Below, piece by piece: positions 33,886 to 44,964 of a stretch of 64,000 bases of DNA (positions within the stretch are counted from its first letter, which is position 1; every line of letters begins with the position of its first letter). The translations under genes and the position numbers were made by a program. The notes under the pieces were generated by a model, which was not told the DNA's origin, ran no database searches, and worked only from the letters and a program-made list of their open reading frames with translations. This DNA is from Xanthoparmelia taractica (lineage: Eukaryota; Ascomycota; Lecanoromycetes; Lecanorales; Parmeliaceae): assembly GCA_033085395.1 (NCBI GenBank), contig MU853196.1, positions 62,001-126,000 of the forward strand. The letters are read 5' to 3'.

Positions 33886-35127
33886 GTGAGATGTTTTGTA
33901 CGCTATGAGGACGTCTTGATGCTGTTACTTGCTGGAAGCTTTGTTGTTGGCTATTTCAATACCCACTTCTTGTCGACAACCAACCCACTCGGTACTTGTT
34001 TGGCTATCTTTTCGGCTTTCATAAACGTTCTACTAAAAAGTTTTTCGCTTGACACGTCCTGCTAGTTTAGATATCCAATCGACCTTTACCTTATCTCACC
34101 TTACCTTCCCCTTTCCTTTCCTTTCCCTCCTCTTCCCTTGGTTTCTACCATAGTCCTTTTCCATCAAGTAACACCGCCGTTGCTGTCAATGGAGTAATTA
34201 CCTACCCTATCTATATACCTACGCACCTGCCTATCTACTACCTACCTTACCTTAATATCCGAACTATTCGCACTATGCAAAGCGAGCTGCGGTTTTCGAT
34301 ACGACTCCCTTTCTTCCTTCATTCCTTCCTTCCTTCCTTACTTATCTCATTCATAGGGTAAGGAGGGCACGTAAATGTGACGGCTTTCTCTTCTCTATGG
34401 TGTTGTAACCTTTTTTGGGTATTTTTGATTGGCCGTGGTGTACCCATCCATACACTTTTTTTTCTTTTCCTTTTCCTTTTCTTCTCTCTCTGTATTTTAT
34501 GTCTTTCTTTTCTCTTTTTCCATCCTTTTCCTCCCTCTTCTTCCTCTTTTCTTTTTCTTTTTCTTTTTCCTTTCCTTTCCATTTTCTCTTTCTCTCTTTT
34601 CTTTTCTTTCTTTTTCTTTTCCTCCTCTTTTTTTTTCTTTCCTTCCCAAGCAAACAATATTATCAATTATCCAGCCAAACAAACAAACAAACAAACAAAC
34701 AAACGAGAGGAGGTTATACCCGCTACTATTTTTCTATGGGGGCATTTCTATACTTCCTTGCTGCAATAAATGCGACTTGGTTGATTTTGGATGAGATGTT
34801 GGGTGTTATGCGGTTGGTGGTTGGACGGATGGGCGGATGGATACAGTGGGGGGAAGGGAGGATGGATGGGTGGGTGGTAATGACATGGTTGGGGAGGGAG
34901 GGGGGGTTGGCTTTTTTTGATTGGATTGGGTTGGGGTTGGATTGGGCTTAGGCGGGCGGTGGTGGGGGAGAGGGTGTAGTGTACGGAGAATTGGATGGAC
35001 GGTGTGAGATGTGAGATAAGATATTGAAGAAAAGGCCGTTATGATTACTTATACGTACATACATTACATCATCTATATACACACTCAATGCCGACCTCCC
35101 TCCCATGCAAAAAAAAAATAAAAAAAT
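33886..35127. other. intergenic, low complexity
   Basis: About 1.2 kb between converging genes. It is dominated by CTT/CCT pyrimidine tracts, AAAC tetramers at about 34,676-34,704 (CAAA-type repeat), and G-rich GGATGG-like repeats at 34,820-34,960. No gene is supported; the frames here arise from the simple sequence. Confidence 0.55.
34449..34650. repeat. ~200-bp polypyrimidine tract
   Basis: The plus strand is almost entirely C and T (T-rich with CTTTT/CCTTTT units) with only a few purine interruptions near 34,492-34,525 and 34,580. Long homopurine-homopyrimidine runs of this kind can adopt triplex (H-DNA) structure. Confidence 0.85.
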
Positions 35128-36635
35128 TCACCGATAATACTGCTCCAGCGTCGTCGTAACCCCAATCTCCATCGTCGCGTCCGCCCTCTTCTCCAACGGA
35201 GCCTCCGCCTCACCCCTCCCTTTCTCATACACCCTTCCCTTCGCGTCCTTCCCGCCCGAAATACCCGTCGTGACGGCCGGAGACGGGAACGCGACGCCGG
35301 GCCCCGCCGCAGCGGTGACGATGACGGAAGAATCACCGCTATACTGCAACTCGACGTCGCTGGAGGAGAGGAGGTCGCGGTCCTCGAGGCCCATGAGGCG
35401 GGTGCGGCGGGAGGAGCTGTTGGTGTTTGTGTTTGTGTTTGTTTTGTCCGAGTGCACGTTGATGTAGGGGCGTTGGCGGCGGTTGAGGCGGCGCGAGTGG
35501 GTGAGGGCGGCCAGGGGGGGCACGCAGACGCAGATGAGGCCGGTGGTGATTTCGGCGGCGCCCCAGAGGAGGATCTCGGGTTGGTTGTAGGTTACGTCGG
35601 GGCTGGTGCTCGTTTTTATGCGGACGGCGAGGCCGACGATGCTGAAGGCGGGGGCGCTGTGGATGGTATGTGTTAGGGACAGCTGGGAATCTGTTGGGGA
35701 GGGGGGTTTCGGGGATCTTCAATGGGGGAAGGTGGGTAGGTTCCATTGGATGATGTTTGAGGCACTTACAGGAAGCCAAAGGTGAAGAGCAGAACCACGC
35801 CCGCTTTTCTCTTCACGCTCGTATTGAGGGTCCAGGAGACCTTGACCGGGATCAACAAGAGAAGTACGTCGGTCAGAGTATTGAACGCCCCGCTGGAGTT
35901 GAGTAGGTTGGGAATATTGACACACGTTCCCGGCTTCCTTTTATCCCATATCCTTGCGCGTGGTGTACATTCGAAGATCTTGGCTATGGTGATGGCGACG
36001 TAGAACAAGGTTAAGATTATAATGAAAGCCCGGATGGCTCGATCAACGCGACTTTGTTTCTGAGGCGAAAATACCCGGCGATACAGAAGCAGAATGGAGA
36101 CCTTGGTGCAACCGATGGCTGGACCGTAGATGATGGATGCTATGTTGAACAGCTGTATGGCCGATCAGCGGATGAAGGCTTTCACATGTACGCCTTTGTA
36201 CCCACTCGAACGACCCCGCGCGCTTGCGCTTTGGTCAAGTCCCACTCATGCACGCCGCCATGATTTTTCATCACAGCGGTGTTCAAAGCACAGAAAGCAG
36301 CCAAAAGAGCCTAGAGACGACCTCTTCAGCCGCAACGCTCAAGTCCAAGATGCGTGTGCGCCTCTTACCCATGATAGCCAGCACATGTCTAGGTGTATCA
36401 GTTCGGTTGCACAGACATATGGCGTTGTCGGAGTCTACTTACAATCCTCGAGCAACCATTGTCGCTTCATCCACAGTCTCACATAACTCCGAAGGACAAG
36501 GACAGTGAGGGTGGTAAGGAGACAGACCAAGACACAGACCAGGTTCCACATCTCCAGCGACTTTGGGTCGACGAAGTTGGAGACCTGACCCGGTGGAGGC
36601 GGCAGCGCGACATCTTGATCTGCAGAAGACGCCAT
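35128..36635 (-). CDS. SAT4-family rhodopsin-like integral membrane protein 1
   Basis: Exon 1 (from 36635) has a cytosolic/outer N-terminus rich in Pro, then a first helix (WNLVCVLVCLLTTLTVLVLR) ending WLLED. Later exons supply the family core: TRAQARGVVRVG, then ASIIYGPAIGCTKVSILLLY with RRVFSPQ (TM with KxSxLxxYRR), an extracellular loop with CTPRARIWD and GTCVN, and NTLTDVLLLLIPV (D-x-LLLxxPV). The last exon (about 35,640-35,128) ends the seventh helix and gives a long Ser/Arg/Gly-rich cytosolic tail. Introns at about 36,430, 36,340, 36,180 and 35,765 follow consensus. These PTH11/SAT4-like proteins have seven helices and are thought to sense surface or chemical cues; no ligand can be inferred. 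It converges with the SNF2 gene. Confidence 0.75.
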
Positions 36636-38224
36636 GGTGGAGCAAAAAGAAGGAAGAAACAGCCAGGGATTGTTGACGGGTAATGACAGGCAGGAAAGGA
36701 AAGTCGGAGTTTTATGCAAACATGATAATGTTGGTGGTGGAAGATCTGGGGAAAGAGATTTTGGCTGTCAGTGAGGGGATCCTAGCAGTTACATCGTGCA
36801 TGACTGCAGTCCGCGGTGTCTAGGGGCCAACTAGAACCCTTTTCATCACGATCAAGTGGCATGCGAGGCACGAAAAAGGTTGGCTTCCGTTTGATCAGAA
36901 ATCATTTCACTTAGTCGGGGCCTGCTTACCCGCAGTAGCGGAGACCCGGGGGCATAATTAAAGGTACACGGCCAATTACCTACGCTCAAGCTCTTAGGTC
37001 TGGACAGTGGACAGAAAGCAAATGGGGGCGGGAGCTCCATCTTCACATGGTTTAGGAAGTGGGGGCGTTCAGAGGCTTCAGTCGGAGTTGGGGTACAACC
37101 GTATAACAGACATTAATCTTCAACGGTGCCTCATTCGCGTGGGTGCTAACATATGCCTAAGCATAGCAAATTGATGGCCCCAGTAGTAGTTGTTGTAGCC
37201 GCACGAGTCGCGTGTGTCAGCGTGCATATGCAGTCAGCGCAGATTTATTCACCGGAAGACTACTCTCTATAGTTAGAAGTAGCTTTAAAGAATCCCATTA
37301 AAATCTGCCGTCAGCTTCGGTTTGATTTTTTTTTTGGAGTCTTTGAGGCTTCTGATTGGCTCGAGTGAGGTACAAAGGAAGATCTGCAAGGCGCGAAAGC
37401 ATCCTGCCGAGAACTAGAAAACAAGTGTTATTGTTGTTACAGTAAAATTCGAGGAGCAAAATGTAACCCCGTCTTTCTTTCCTCTCCAATACGTAATTGA
37501 AAAGGCTCACCTTCCTTTTTTAAAGTACCCGTTAATACTTAGCAGAAGTCACTGGTAGATAGCTTTAAAAGAAGAAGGAGAAGAAGAAGAAGAAGAAGAA
37601 GAAGAAGAAGACGGGATGGCGGAGACTCCGATCAGAGCCGTTTTGGATGGCTTGCGCTTCGGACCGCTAGCCAATTGCGTCTTGGGGGGCCCGAGTTACG
37701 AAGTACTTTGGTAGAAGAGAGATGAGAGGATGGATGTGTGATGCATAATGCATGCATGTGCTTGACTTTTCGGGGAACGGAGTTGACCTTGTCAACGTTG
37801 CGGCATGCATGGCTGCTTATCTAAATTGAAGGGATGTTTCAAAATCATTCAATTTGCTGCTTCCTAACGCACGTAACAGTAGAACAAACCATTCCCCCGG
37901 ATTCAAGTTTGCAGTTTGATTCACCTTACCCTCCTTACGTGAGCACCCTTATTATCGTCAAGTCCATTCTTCATTGCGATAATCATTGAGAGCCTTCAGC
38001 CTTCTTATCGCGCCTGTGCCTGAAAATAATAATATAAGCGAACTTCTAATAAATAAATCTCCCCTGAGCTTCTACCATATTTCTCTGCCAAATCTCTCGT
38101 GCAGTCGTGCAATTTCCTCTCCCCACTTGCCCTGCACTTGGATTTTCTTTGCGACTATACCTCAAAAGGAAGACCACTGGCTGGAGGTGCCATCAGCTGT
38201 GCCCGGGAACAAAGTCCCCTCAAA
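36636..38224. other. intergenic, divergent promoters
   Basis: About 1.6 kb between divergent starts of the SAT4 protein and the ACS permease. It contains a GAA microsatellite (37571-37611) and no recognisable gene. Confidence 0.5.
37571..37611. repeat. (GAA)n microsatellite
   Basis: About 13 GAA units, nearly perfect, lie in the intergenic region upstream of the ACS permease gene. Confidence 0.95.
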
Positions 38225-39935
38225 ATGAAGGAAGCAAAACGTAAGTGCGCAACAGCAGTCAAGCATCTCACACGCTGAACCGAGTCAATAGAGTCAGAAC
38301 ACAGTCCAGATGTCACCTCCAAAGCTTCACTCAGTAGCGCAGAGAAGGCTGGTGTCGCACTCGAATGTCCACCTACCATCAACGAGAAAGCTCTCCTCCG
38401 AAAAATAGACATCCACGTCATACCCATGCTCTTCCTCGTCTACCTCGCTGCCTTCCTTGACCGCGTCAACATCGCCAACGCCCTCACCCTCGGTCTACCC
38501 AAAGACCTGCACCTCAAAGGCAACCAGTCCAATGTCGCCCTCACCATCTTCTTCGTTCCCTATGTCCTCTTTGAGATTCCTTCCAACATCTTCCTCAAAA
38601 AGTTCAAGCCTCACGTCTGGCTATCAGGCTGCATACTGGCTTTTGGCATCGTCATGCTATGCCAAGGCTTCGTGCACAACTACAGCGGACTTCTGGCCAC
38701 AAGGTTCTTTCTCGGTCTGGCTGAGGCTGGTGTCTTTCCGGGGTGTAAGTCGTCCTTCTACCGCCGTCGTCCAGTCGCACCTCCGCATAGCAAAGAAGCG
38801 GGACCTTCACCACATGTTCCACCGAAATGTTTCCTCCTTCTCGGTACCATTACTGACGTGAGAGAACAGCCTTCTATCTGATCAGCTTCTGGTACAAACG
38901 CGAAGAATCCCAGCGACGCTTCACTGTCTTCTGGTCTTCTGTTCTGGTTGCCAGCATGTTTGGAGGTCTACTTGCCAGTGCCATTGCCACCATGAAAGGT
39001 GTCCGCGGCTACAGCAGCTGGCGATGGGTCTTCATACTCGAAGGTATTGCGACCATCGTCATCGGCATTGGTGCGTACTTCTTGGTCTCCGATTTTCCAG
39101 CCGACGCCCGCTGGTTGAGCGCTGAAGAAAGGGAATATGTCATCGCGAGAACTGCAACGGACGACGGAGTCGCTTCTTCGATAAATGCCCGTCAGGTTGT
39201 ATCGTTCTTTGGCCATGTCAAGAACTTTGTTGGCGGCTTAATGTACTTTGGTAAGTCTTGTAACTGCACTGCTACTCTTGATCTTTGGTTAATATTCATA
39301 TGCAGGCGTCATCGTCCCAATATACTGTGCGTTGTCCAATCCCTCACTCAAGACTAACGAATTAATGGTGTAAATTAGCGTACTCCTACTTTGCCCCAAC
39401 AATAGTCAAGACCCTCGGCTACTCGACCGTAGAGACCCAACTGCACACGGTACCACCAGCCGCAGCCGCATTTGCTTTGTGCCTCATCTTCGCCTTCCTC
39501 TCCGACCGCCTCCGTCTCCGTCTCCCCTTTATTGTCCTAGGCTTCCTAATCACCATTGCCGGTCTTGCGATCCTACTGACCGTCCACCACAACTTCCACG
39601 CGCAATACCTAGGCATATGTCTGGTCGCCATGGGCTGCTTCTCCGCTGGTCCCATCATCATCTGCTGGTACCTCATGAACCAGGACGGACACACGCAGCG
39701 GAGCATTGGCAGCGCCTGGATGATTGGCTTCGGCAACACGGGTGGCATCGTGGCGACTTTCTGCTTCCAGGCCAAGGACGTTCCGCATTTCTACCATCTG
39801 GGATATTCGATTTGTATGGGAGTCACGTGCATGGGTGTGGTGGCCGTGATGCTATATGCGGAGTTGGTCCTCTTGGAGAACAAGAAGGCGGGTCAAAGCG
39901 ATGGCAAAGAGGGCGCGAAGAAGTTGTACTTGTGA
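38225..39935 (+). CDS. MFS anion:cation symporter (allantoate/nicotinate permease type, 475 aa)
   Basis: Five exons were traced: 38225-38240, 38292-38744, 38870-39250, 39306-39326 (21 nt) and 39379-39935. They total 1,428 nt in phase. After a hydrophilic N-terminus, KIDIHVIPMLFLVYLAAFLDRVNIANA is the ACS-family TM1 signature (read here in two parts: PMLFLVYLAAFLDR and NIANA). EIPSNIFLKKF and GLAEAGVFPG are also diagnostic, and RWVFILEG and SDFPADARWLS lead into the central loop. The second half keeps six helices, with CWYLMNQDGHTQRS and GNTGGIVATF. Relatives such as yeast Dal5 and Tna1 import allantoate, dipeptides, nicotinate or other carboxylates by proton symport at the plasma membrane. 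The substrate here cannot be assigned. A start codon just before a 16-nt first exon is unusual but typical of fungal ACS genes. Confidence 0.85.
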
Positions 39936-40690
39936 TACCAGCGTGAAAGCGCAAGCGGATGAGGAGTGAATTTGCAAGAGAAGACTCTGGAGTCTGTAAA
40001 CAAGAAAAGCGATAATATTGAGCATGCTCGAATGAAAATAGAAGATAGAATTATTAGATATGTTTTGCGACTTGGCTGTACTAAATCTCTCGATGTCACT
40101 ACCTACCAACTTTTGGAATGGCACACGACCTTCCATAAAACGAGTCGCCATAAGAGGTGTCGCTGGGCAATGGAATGCGATCTGCAGAGGGACGTCGCGT
40201 CGATAGGTGCAAAGGGCGGATGATGTTTGTGCACACATCATCCATCACGATGCGCCAGGACAGACTCGAGGTTGGTTATGTCAATACGTCAAGCCTGGCA
40301 TCCGACATTTGAGTTCGAGGTGATTGCGGCTCGAGGCAATAAGCTTTTGCTGAAGGCCGCTGGCGCCGTTGAAAGCAATTCGACGTGCTTTTGTCAATTC
40401 CTCCGCTCAATCGGGTATTCTACAATACGGACATTAAGTTCCAGCTTCTCTTTTCGGAATCTTAGGTACTACCTAGACGGTACGATATGATGTTTAGACG
40501 AAAGCCCATTACATGATTAAGAATGTCGTTGCTTTGAAGGGCGTGGGGCCACGGACCGCCGAGGCGCGGGGTTGCTTGGTGATTACTGATCTAGTCGTTG
40601 AGATAAGAACAGTTGCGTACACTACATATAAAAATATAGCCATCTATCATCTCCTTTCTTCCGTCGTAAGACAAGTCAAATTCTACCGAG
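39936..40690. other. intergenic, tandem MFS spacer
   Basis: About 0.75 kb between two MFS genes on the same strand, holding the terminator of the first and promoter of the second. Nothing else was recognised. Confidence 0.45.
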
Positions 40691-42450
40691 ATGGCCGAGC
40701 AAAAGCAAATGACAATGGACAATATCACGCCCCACAAGCCTGCTGTGGCAGATACTGGACCCCCGGCAGAGCTTCCCCCAAATGAGCACACCATTGAGCC
40801 ACTCGATCTAATCGAAGAGCCAAAAGTCCGCACAAAGCTACGTATTTACGCCATCTTAGCTGCACTTTATGTACGTTACCCCATCTTAGCCCTCAGCGAG
40901 CACCAATCAGCTGACGGTACCTCCTCTAGCTCGTCCTCTTCGTAGCAGCCCTCGACCAGACTATCATCGCTACATCCATCCCCACAATCTCCGCCGCTCT
41001 GCACTCCGCTTCCGGCTACGTTTGGATCGGCGGCGCCTACTTGCTGGCCAACGCCGCCGCAGGTCCAATCTGGGCCAAATGCAGCGACATTTGGGGTCGC
41101 AAGCCCGCTCTCTTGGGCGCCGTCGGTATCTTTGCCGTTGCGAGCACAATCGCGGCCGTGAGTACAAGTATGCCGATGTTGATCGCTGCGCGAGCGCTGC
41201 AGGGCACAGCCGGCGGTGGCCTGATGCAAATGGTGGCCATTACCATCTCGGATCTCTTCAGTATGCGGCGCCGAGCGTTGTATATGGGCTTGTTGGGGTT
41301 CATGTGGGCGCTCGCTGGATCCGCTGGGCCTCTGATTGGAGGGGCGTTCACCCAGCTCGTGAGTTGGCGGTGGTGCTTCTGGATCAATCTCCCGGTGTGC
41401 GGGATCGCGTTCGTCCTCTTGCTGCTTTTCCTGGATGTGCACAACCCACGCACGAAGCTGGGCGATGGCGTCAGGGCCGTTGACTGGTTCGGGACGTTCT
41501 CCATCCTGGCGGTAACCCTTCTGCTTCTCCTCGGACTGGACTTTGGCGGGGCGATATTTCCCTGGGACAGTCCGAAAGTTATCTGCTTGATTGTGGTTGG
41601 AACGCTCATGATCGGCTTCTTCCTTATTAGCGAAAAACGCCTGGCTAAATATCCCCTGATGCCACTAAGCGTTTTCAAAAACTGGTCCAATAACGCAGTC
41701 TTCCTTGTTGCCTTTGCACACAGCATGGTCGCCATTGGCATAGAGTATTACCTACCGTTGTACTTTCAAAGCGTAAAGCAAGTCTCACCTCTCCGTAGCG
41801 GTATTCTGATACTACCAATGATGGTAACGGAAGCGGCTGTGGACATAGGGGTGGGCATCTTGATCCATCGGACAGGCCGCTACAGGGAAGTAATCTGGGC
41901 CGGTGTAACCCTCATGACGTTGGGGCCAGGACTGTATATTACTTTCCGGCCTGATACACCCGTTGCAAGGATCATCGGGTTCGAAATGATTGGCGGTATC
42001 GGCATCGCGCTTCTATTCCAAACGCCCATGATCGCCATCCAGAACACTGTCACCCAGGCCGATACTGCGACAGCTACAGCGACCCTGGGTTTCATCCGCA
42101 ACGTGGCGACATCGTTTTCTATCGTGCTCGGCGGCGTGGTGTTTCAAAATAGCATGGCTGCCCGCCAACCATCTCTTGCTGCCGCTGGTCTCGGCGAATC
42201 TGTTCTCGAGGCCTTGTCCGGTGATCAAGCAGCGGCAAATGTGGACATCGTCAAATCTATCCAGGACACTGCGCAGCGTCAGGCGGTACTGGACGCTTTT
42301 GCGGGGAGTCTGAGGAATATGTTTATCATGTACACCTGCATAGCACCTGTTGCGATGGCGGCGGGTGCTTTCATCAAGCAGCGACATATGAGCACGGAGC
42401 ACACAGAGATGAAGACGGGAATACCGCAGTCGACGGAGCACGCGGCTTGA
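40691..42450 (+). CDS. MFS drug/metabolite exporter, 14-TM DHA2 type (566 aa)
   Basis: Exons 40691-40870 and 40930-42450 are joined by a 59-nt GTACGT...TAG intron after ILAALY. TM1 continues into LDQTIIATSIPTI, the DHA family motif D1. Motif A is AKCSDIWGRKPAL, and motif C-like GSAGPLIGGAFT marks antiporters. RWCFWINLPVCGIAF follows as in toxin and drug exporters. About fourteen helices fit the length. Such proteins are proton antiporters at the plasma membrane that expel fungicides or the cell's own secondary metabolites. The neighbouring ACS permease is on the same strand, but I see no biosynthetic core gene beside it, so its cargo is open. Confidence 0.88.
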
Positions 42451-42905
42451 GCGTGGAGTGGAATGAGGTATCGTCCAGATGGCTCATGATGGGGACTGAC
42501 GCCCCGTCGTTCCCTCGAAATCATGCTCTCGGATCGACTGGTGCTTGGCGTTGGGCTTGAGCTGCCAGTACTTGGATATTCTCCTCCGCCATAGACAGTC
42601 GAGGGTCTCCCACCACCGAAAAAATTTCGGCGGTTCGGGCTGCGTACGGGTCCCATCTCCTTCAATCGGTTCGTATTCTGTCGGCTCTCACGTTTTCCTA
42701 CCACGTAGCCCGCCGCTGCACCTGTTGCCGCTCCAGTCCAAAATCCAGGTCGCCATTTTTGGCTATTGGAGAAGACCGAGGTGCTTGATTTGCGCAATAT
42801 GATGAAGAAGGCTACGGGGCGCGAGGAAGTGTAGGATAGCAGCAGGTCACCGTCGCCATCGCCTGCCTTCCACCGCCACAATCCATAACCAGAGCTCGAA
42901 CCCAA
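42450..42905 (-). pseudogene. possible C-terminal fragment of a SARAF-like protein
   Basis: A minus frame carries RPGFWTGAATGAAAGYVVGKR followed by a Gly/Ser/Arg-rich tail (SSSPTPSTSRSES). This resembles the C-terminal Gly-zipper membrane segment and tail of fungal SARAF-type proteins (DUF1183), which regulate store-operated calcium entry. The N-terminal half was not found upstream, the frame runs on into the 3' end of the DHA2 gene, and the splice phases I tried do not close. I read it as a fragment, but a chance frame is possible. Confidence 0.3.
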
Positions 42906-43617
42906 CGACCACCAGGTCCTCCTCTAAGATTGAGTATAAAGATACTATAGAAAATGACGCAGATAATTCCTAGTTATACTTGTCAGTGTGTAAAGATGAA
43001 TGGAGACGGCCTAGCGATCTATTTGCACATCTGCTTGTGCCCATGCTCCTTAGCGGATGCCTTCATTCAATGCGAGCACTGATGCACATTATGTAGCTCG
43101 TTATAGAAAGTCTTCCCCCAACACCATTCATCATGCTTTACCCTGCATTCATTCATTCATTCATTCCCCACAGCTTTCTCCCTCCCCACTCCAATCCCAA
43201 GTTCTTTTCCCCATCACCGAAACAACGGCTCTAGTTATGTATATTAAAATACTTGCTAAATTAGATTACCGATGTAATAAGATATGTTTTAATATGAGTA
43301 TTAAAAATTCCATTCTCAAGTTTCATTTATTCGAAGTATTTAACGTTTAGTCTGTAATTTCTAGCGGAATAAGTTATCAAGGTGGATCTTTAAAAAATAT
43401 ATCCTACTACTAATTACCTTATCAGCTCCTCTCTAAAATGTCTATCTCATTGCTTTGCAGCTATATAGTTCATAGCGGCGATCATAAGGTTGAAGATCAG
43501 ATACATTGATGGGGTGGAAAAGTGTTTGTTACTGTGGCTGAGTGCTGCTGAAACTATAGCTGGTATGTTGAATGTTGACATGGTTGGTACTTCATAGGCA
43601 TCAATAAGTTCAGGAAG
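42906..43617. other. intergenic, no supported gene
   Basis: About 0.7 kb, AT-rich from 43,220 to 43,440, with an ATTC tetramer run at about 43,147. No gene was seen. Confidence 0.45.
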
Positions 43618-44635
43618 TCATTCCTTCCTACCAACCGTCACATAAAAATAGCAGTACTTGCCCTCTCCCCCCACCAAACACCTCTTACACTCCTCCTGCA
43701 ACTCACGTAGTTCCGTCCCACTCAACCCCAAATCCCTAGTTACCCCCGGCAGCACATGCTCCGAAAACAATGGCCCCATCACCTCCGCCTCCTGCTCACC
43801 AATCGCTCTCGTCTCCGGCCTCCCCCTCTCCTCCGCCATCCACGTCCCATACGGCACCACATACCTCACAACCTCCACATCCACTAACCCGGCCTCGGCC
43901 ATGTACCCCCTTGCATTAACCCCACAGTCCAGATCCAACCCCAGCCCACGCGCCCCCTCCCGCATCACCTTCAACCATTCCCACTCCCCGCTGCAGACGT
44001 CTCCATCTTTAAACCACACATCCGCATACTCGTGCACTTCGATCCACCCGCCGCGTTTCAGCAGAGTCGCCATGGCGCGTATATGCGAGGGCCAGTTTGT
44101 CATGCCGCAGATCAGGAGACGCTGGAATATGTAATCGAGCGTCCCTTTCGCAAGAAGTGCGTCCGCGTCCGCGTCCGCGACCGCAAAAATAGTGCGGATG
44201 TCGCCGGTGATGTATGAGACGTTTGATGGCGGATTGGGATTTGATGCCGTTGGTACGGGCGGGGAGATGTCGACGCCGTAGACGGTCGCGGAGGGATAGA
44301 GGGCGCCGAGGTAGCGCGTGGTGGTTCCGGTGCCGCAGCCTACGTCGAGGATTTTGCGGGGGTTCGGAGGGAGGGGCGAGTGCACTATGCGGTTGTGCAT
44401 CAGTTGGAGGAGGTTTGCGGCTTGGCGGTTTAGGCGGGCGTGCTCGGCGGCGCTGGAGTTGTGTGCGTTTTAATAGGTGGACTGAAGGACGAGCAAAAAA
44501 TAAAAAAATAAAAATGAAAATAAAAACAAGAACTTGGGATTGAAGGTATAATGTCGGCTCTGACCCGGAGCTGCTTACTCGATTGTACTCCACACCAGTG
44601 GGATATCTCTTTTCGCTCGCATAGGAACGATCCAT
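43618..44635 (-). CDS. SAM-dependent methyltransferase, LaeA/UMTA-like (293 aa)
   Basis: Exons 44635-44579 and 44442-43618 give 882 nt in phase, with a 136-nt GTAAGC...GAG intron. Motif I is ILDVGCGTGTTTRYL. YGVDISPP is the acidic loop that binds the SAM ribose. TLDYIFQRLLICGMTNWP followed by LKRGGWIEVHE is the classical motif pair of LaeA-type fungal methyltransferases. The protein is shorter than LaeA and lacks a nuclear signal, so a small-molecule methyltransferase is as likely as a regulator. The first exon is supported only by a good donor and by its spliced phase; an alternative start is the Met at 44659. It is next to, and on the same strand as, an APC permease. Confidence 0.75.
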
Positions 44636-44964
44636 CACAATGGCCGAGATGGGCAACACTCGCTTTGTTATTTTAGATGCTCACTAAGATAGGATTGAGA
44701 ATGTCCCTGAAAGCCAGAAGGGTGTAGCTTGTGTATTTGTAGTGCCTCGATCTAGTTCAAGGACTCTGGACTTCAGAGGTTGACCTCGACTAGAGCAGTA
44801 TTGGTGCTGCATCTCGAGTGGATGCCAGAAAGCGGGGTTGAGTCTAGACCAGCACGCTCAGACAGTCAACAATCACGTTAAACATTTACATGTTGTTCTC
44901 TGTGGATCGTCACCCTAGCGGTGCACCTATGTATATATATTGGAAAGCCTATATCTAGCTCACC
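44636..44964. other. intergenic, short
   Basis: About 330 bp between two minus-strand genes, presumably the methyltransferase promoter and the permease 3' flank. Nothing else was seen. Confidence 0.45.

Noticed and set aside
34377..34951. Several overlapping Phe/Ser/Lys-rich frames in the pyrimidine tract
   Set aside because: All arise from simple CTT/CCT repeats in three frames on both strands; no domain or splice signal.
41037..41741. Minus frame of 234 codons inside the DHA2 transporter
   Set aside because: It is the shadow of a GC-rich coding exon whose plus frame has clear transporter motifs.
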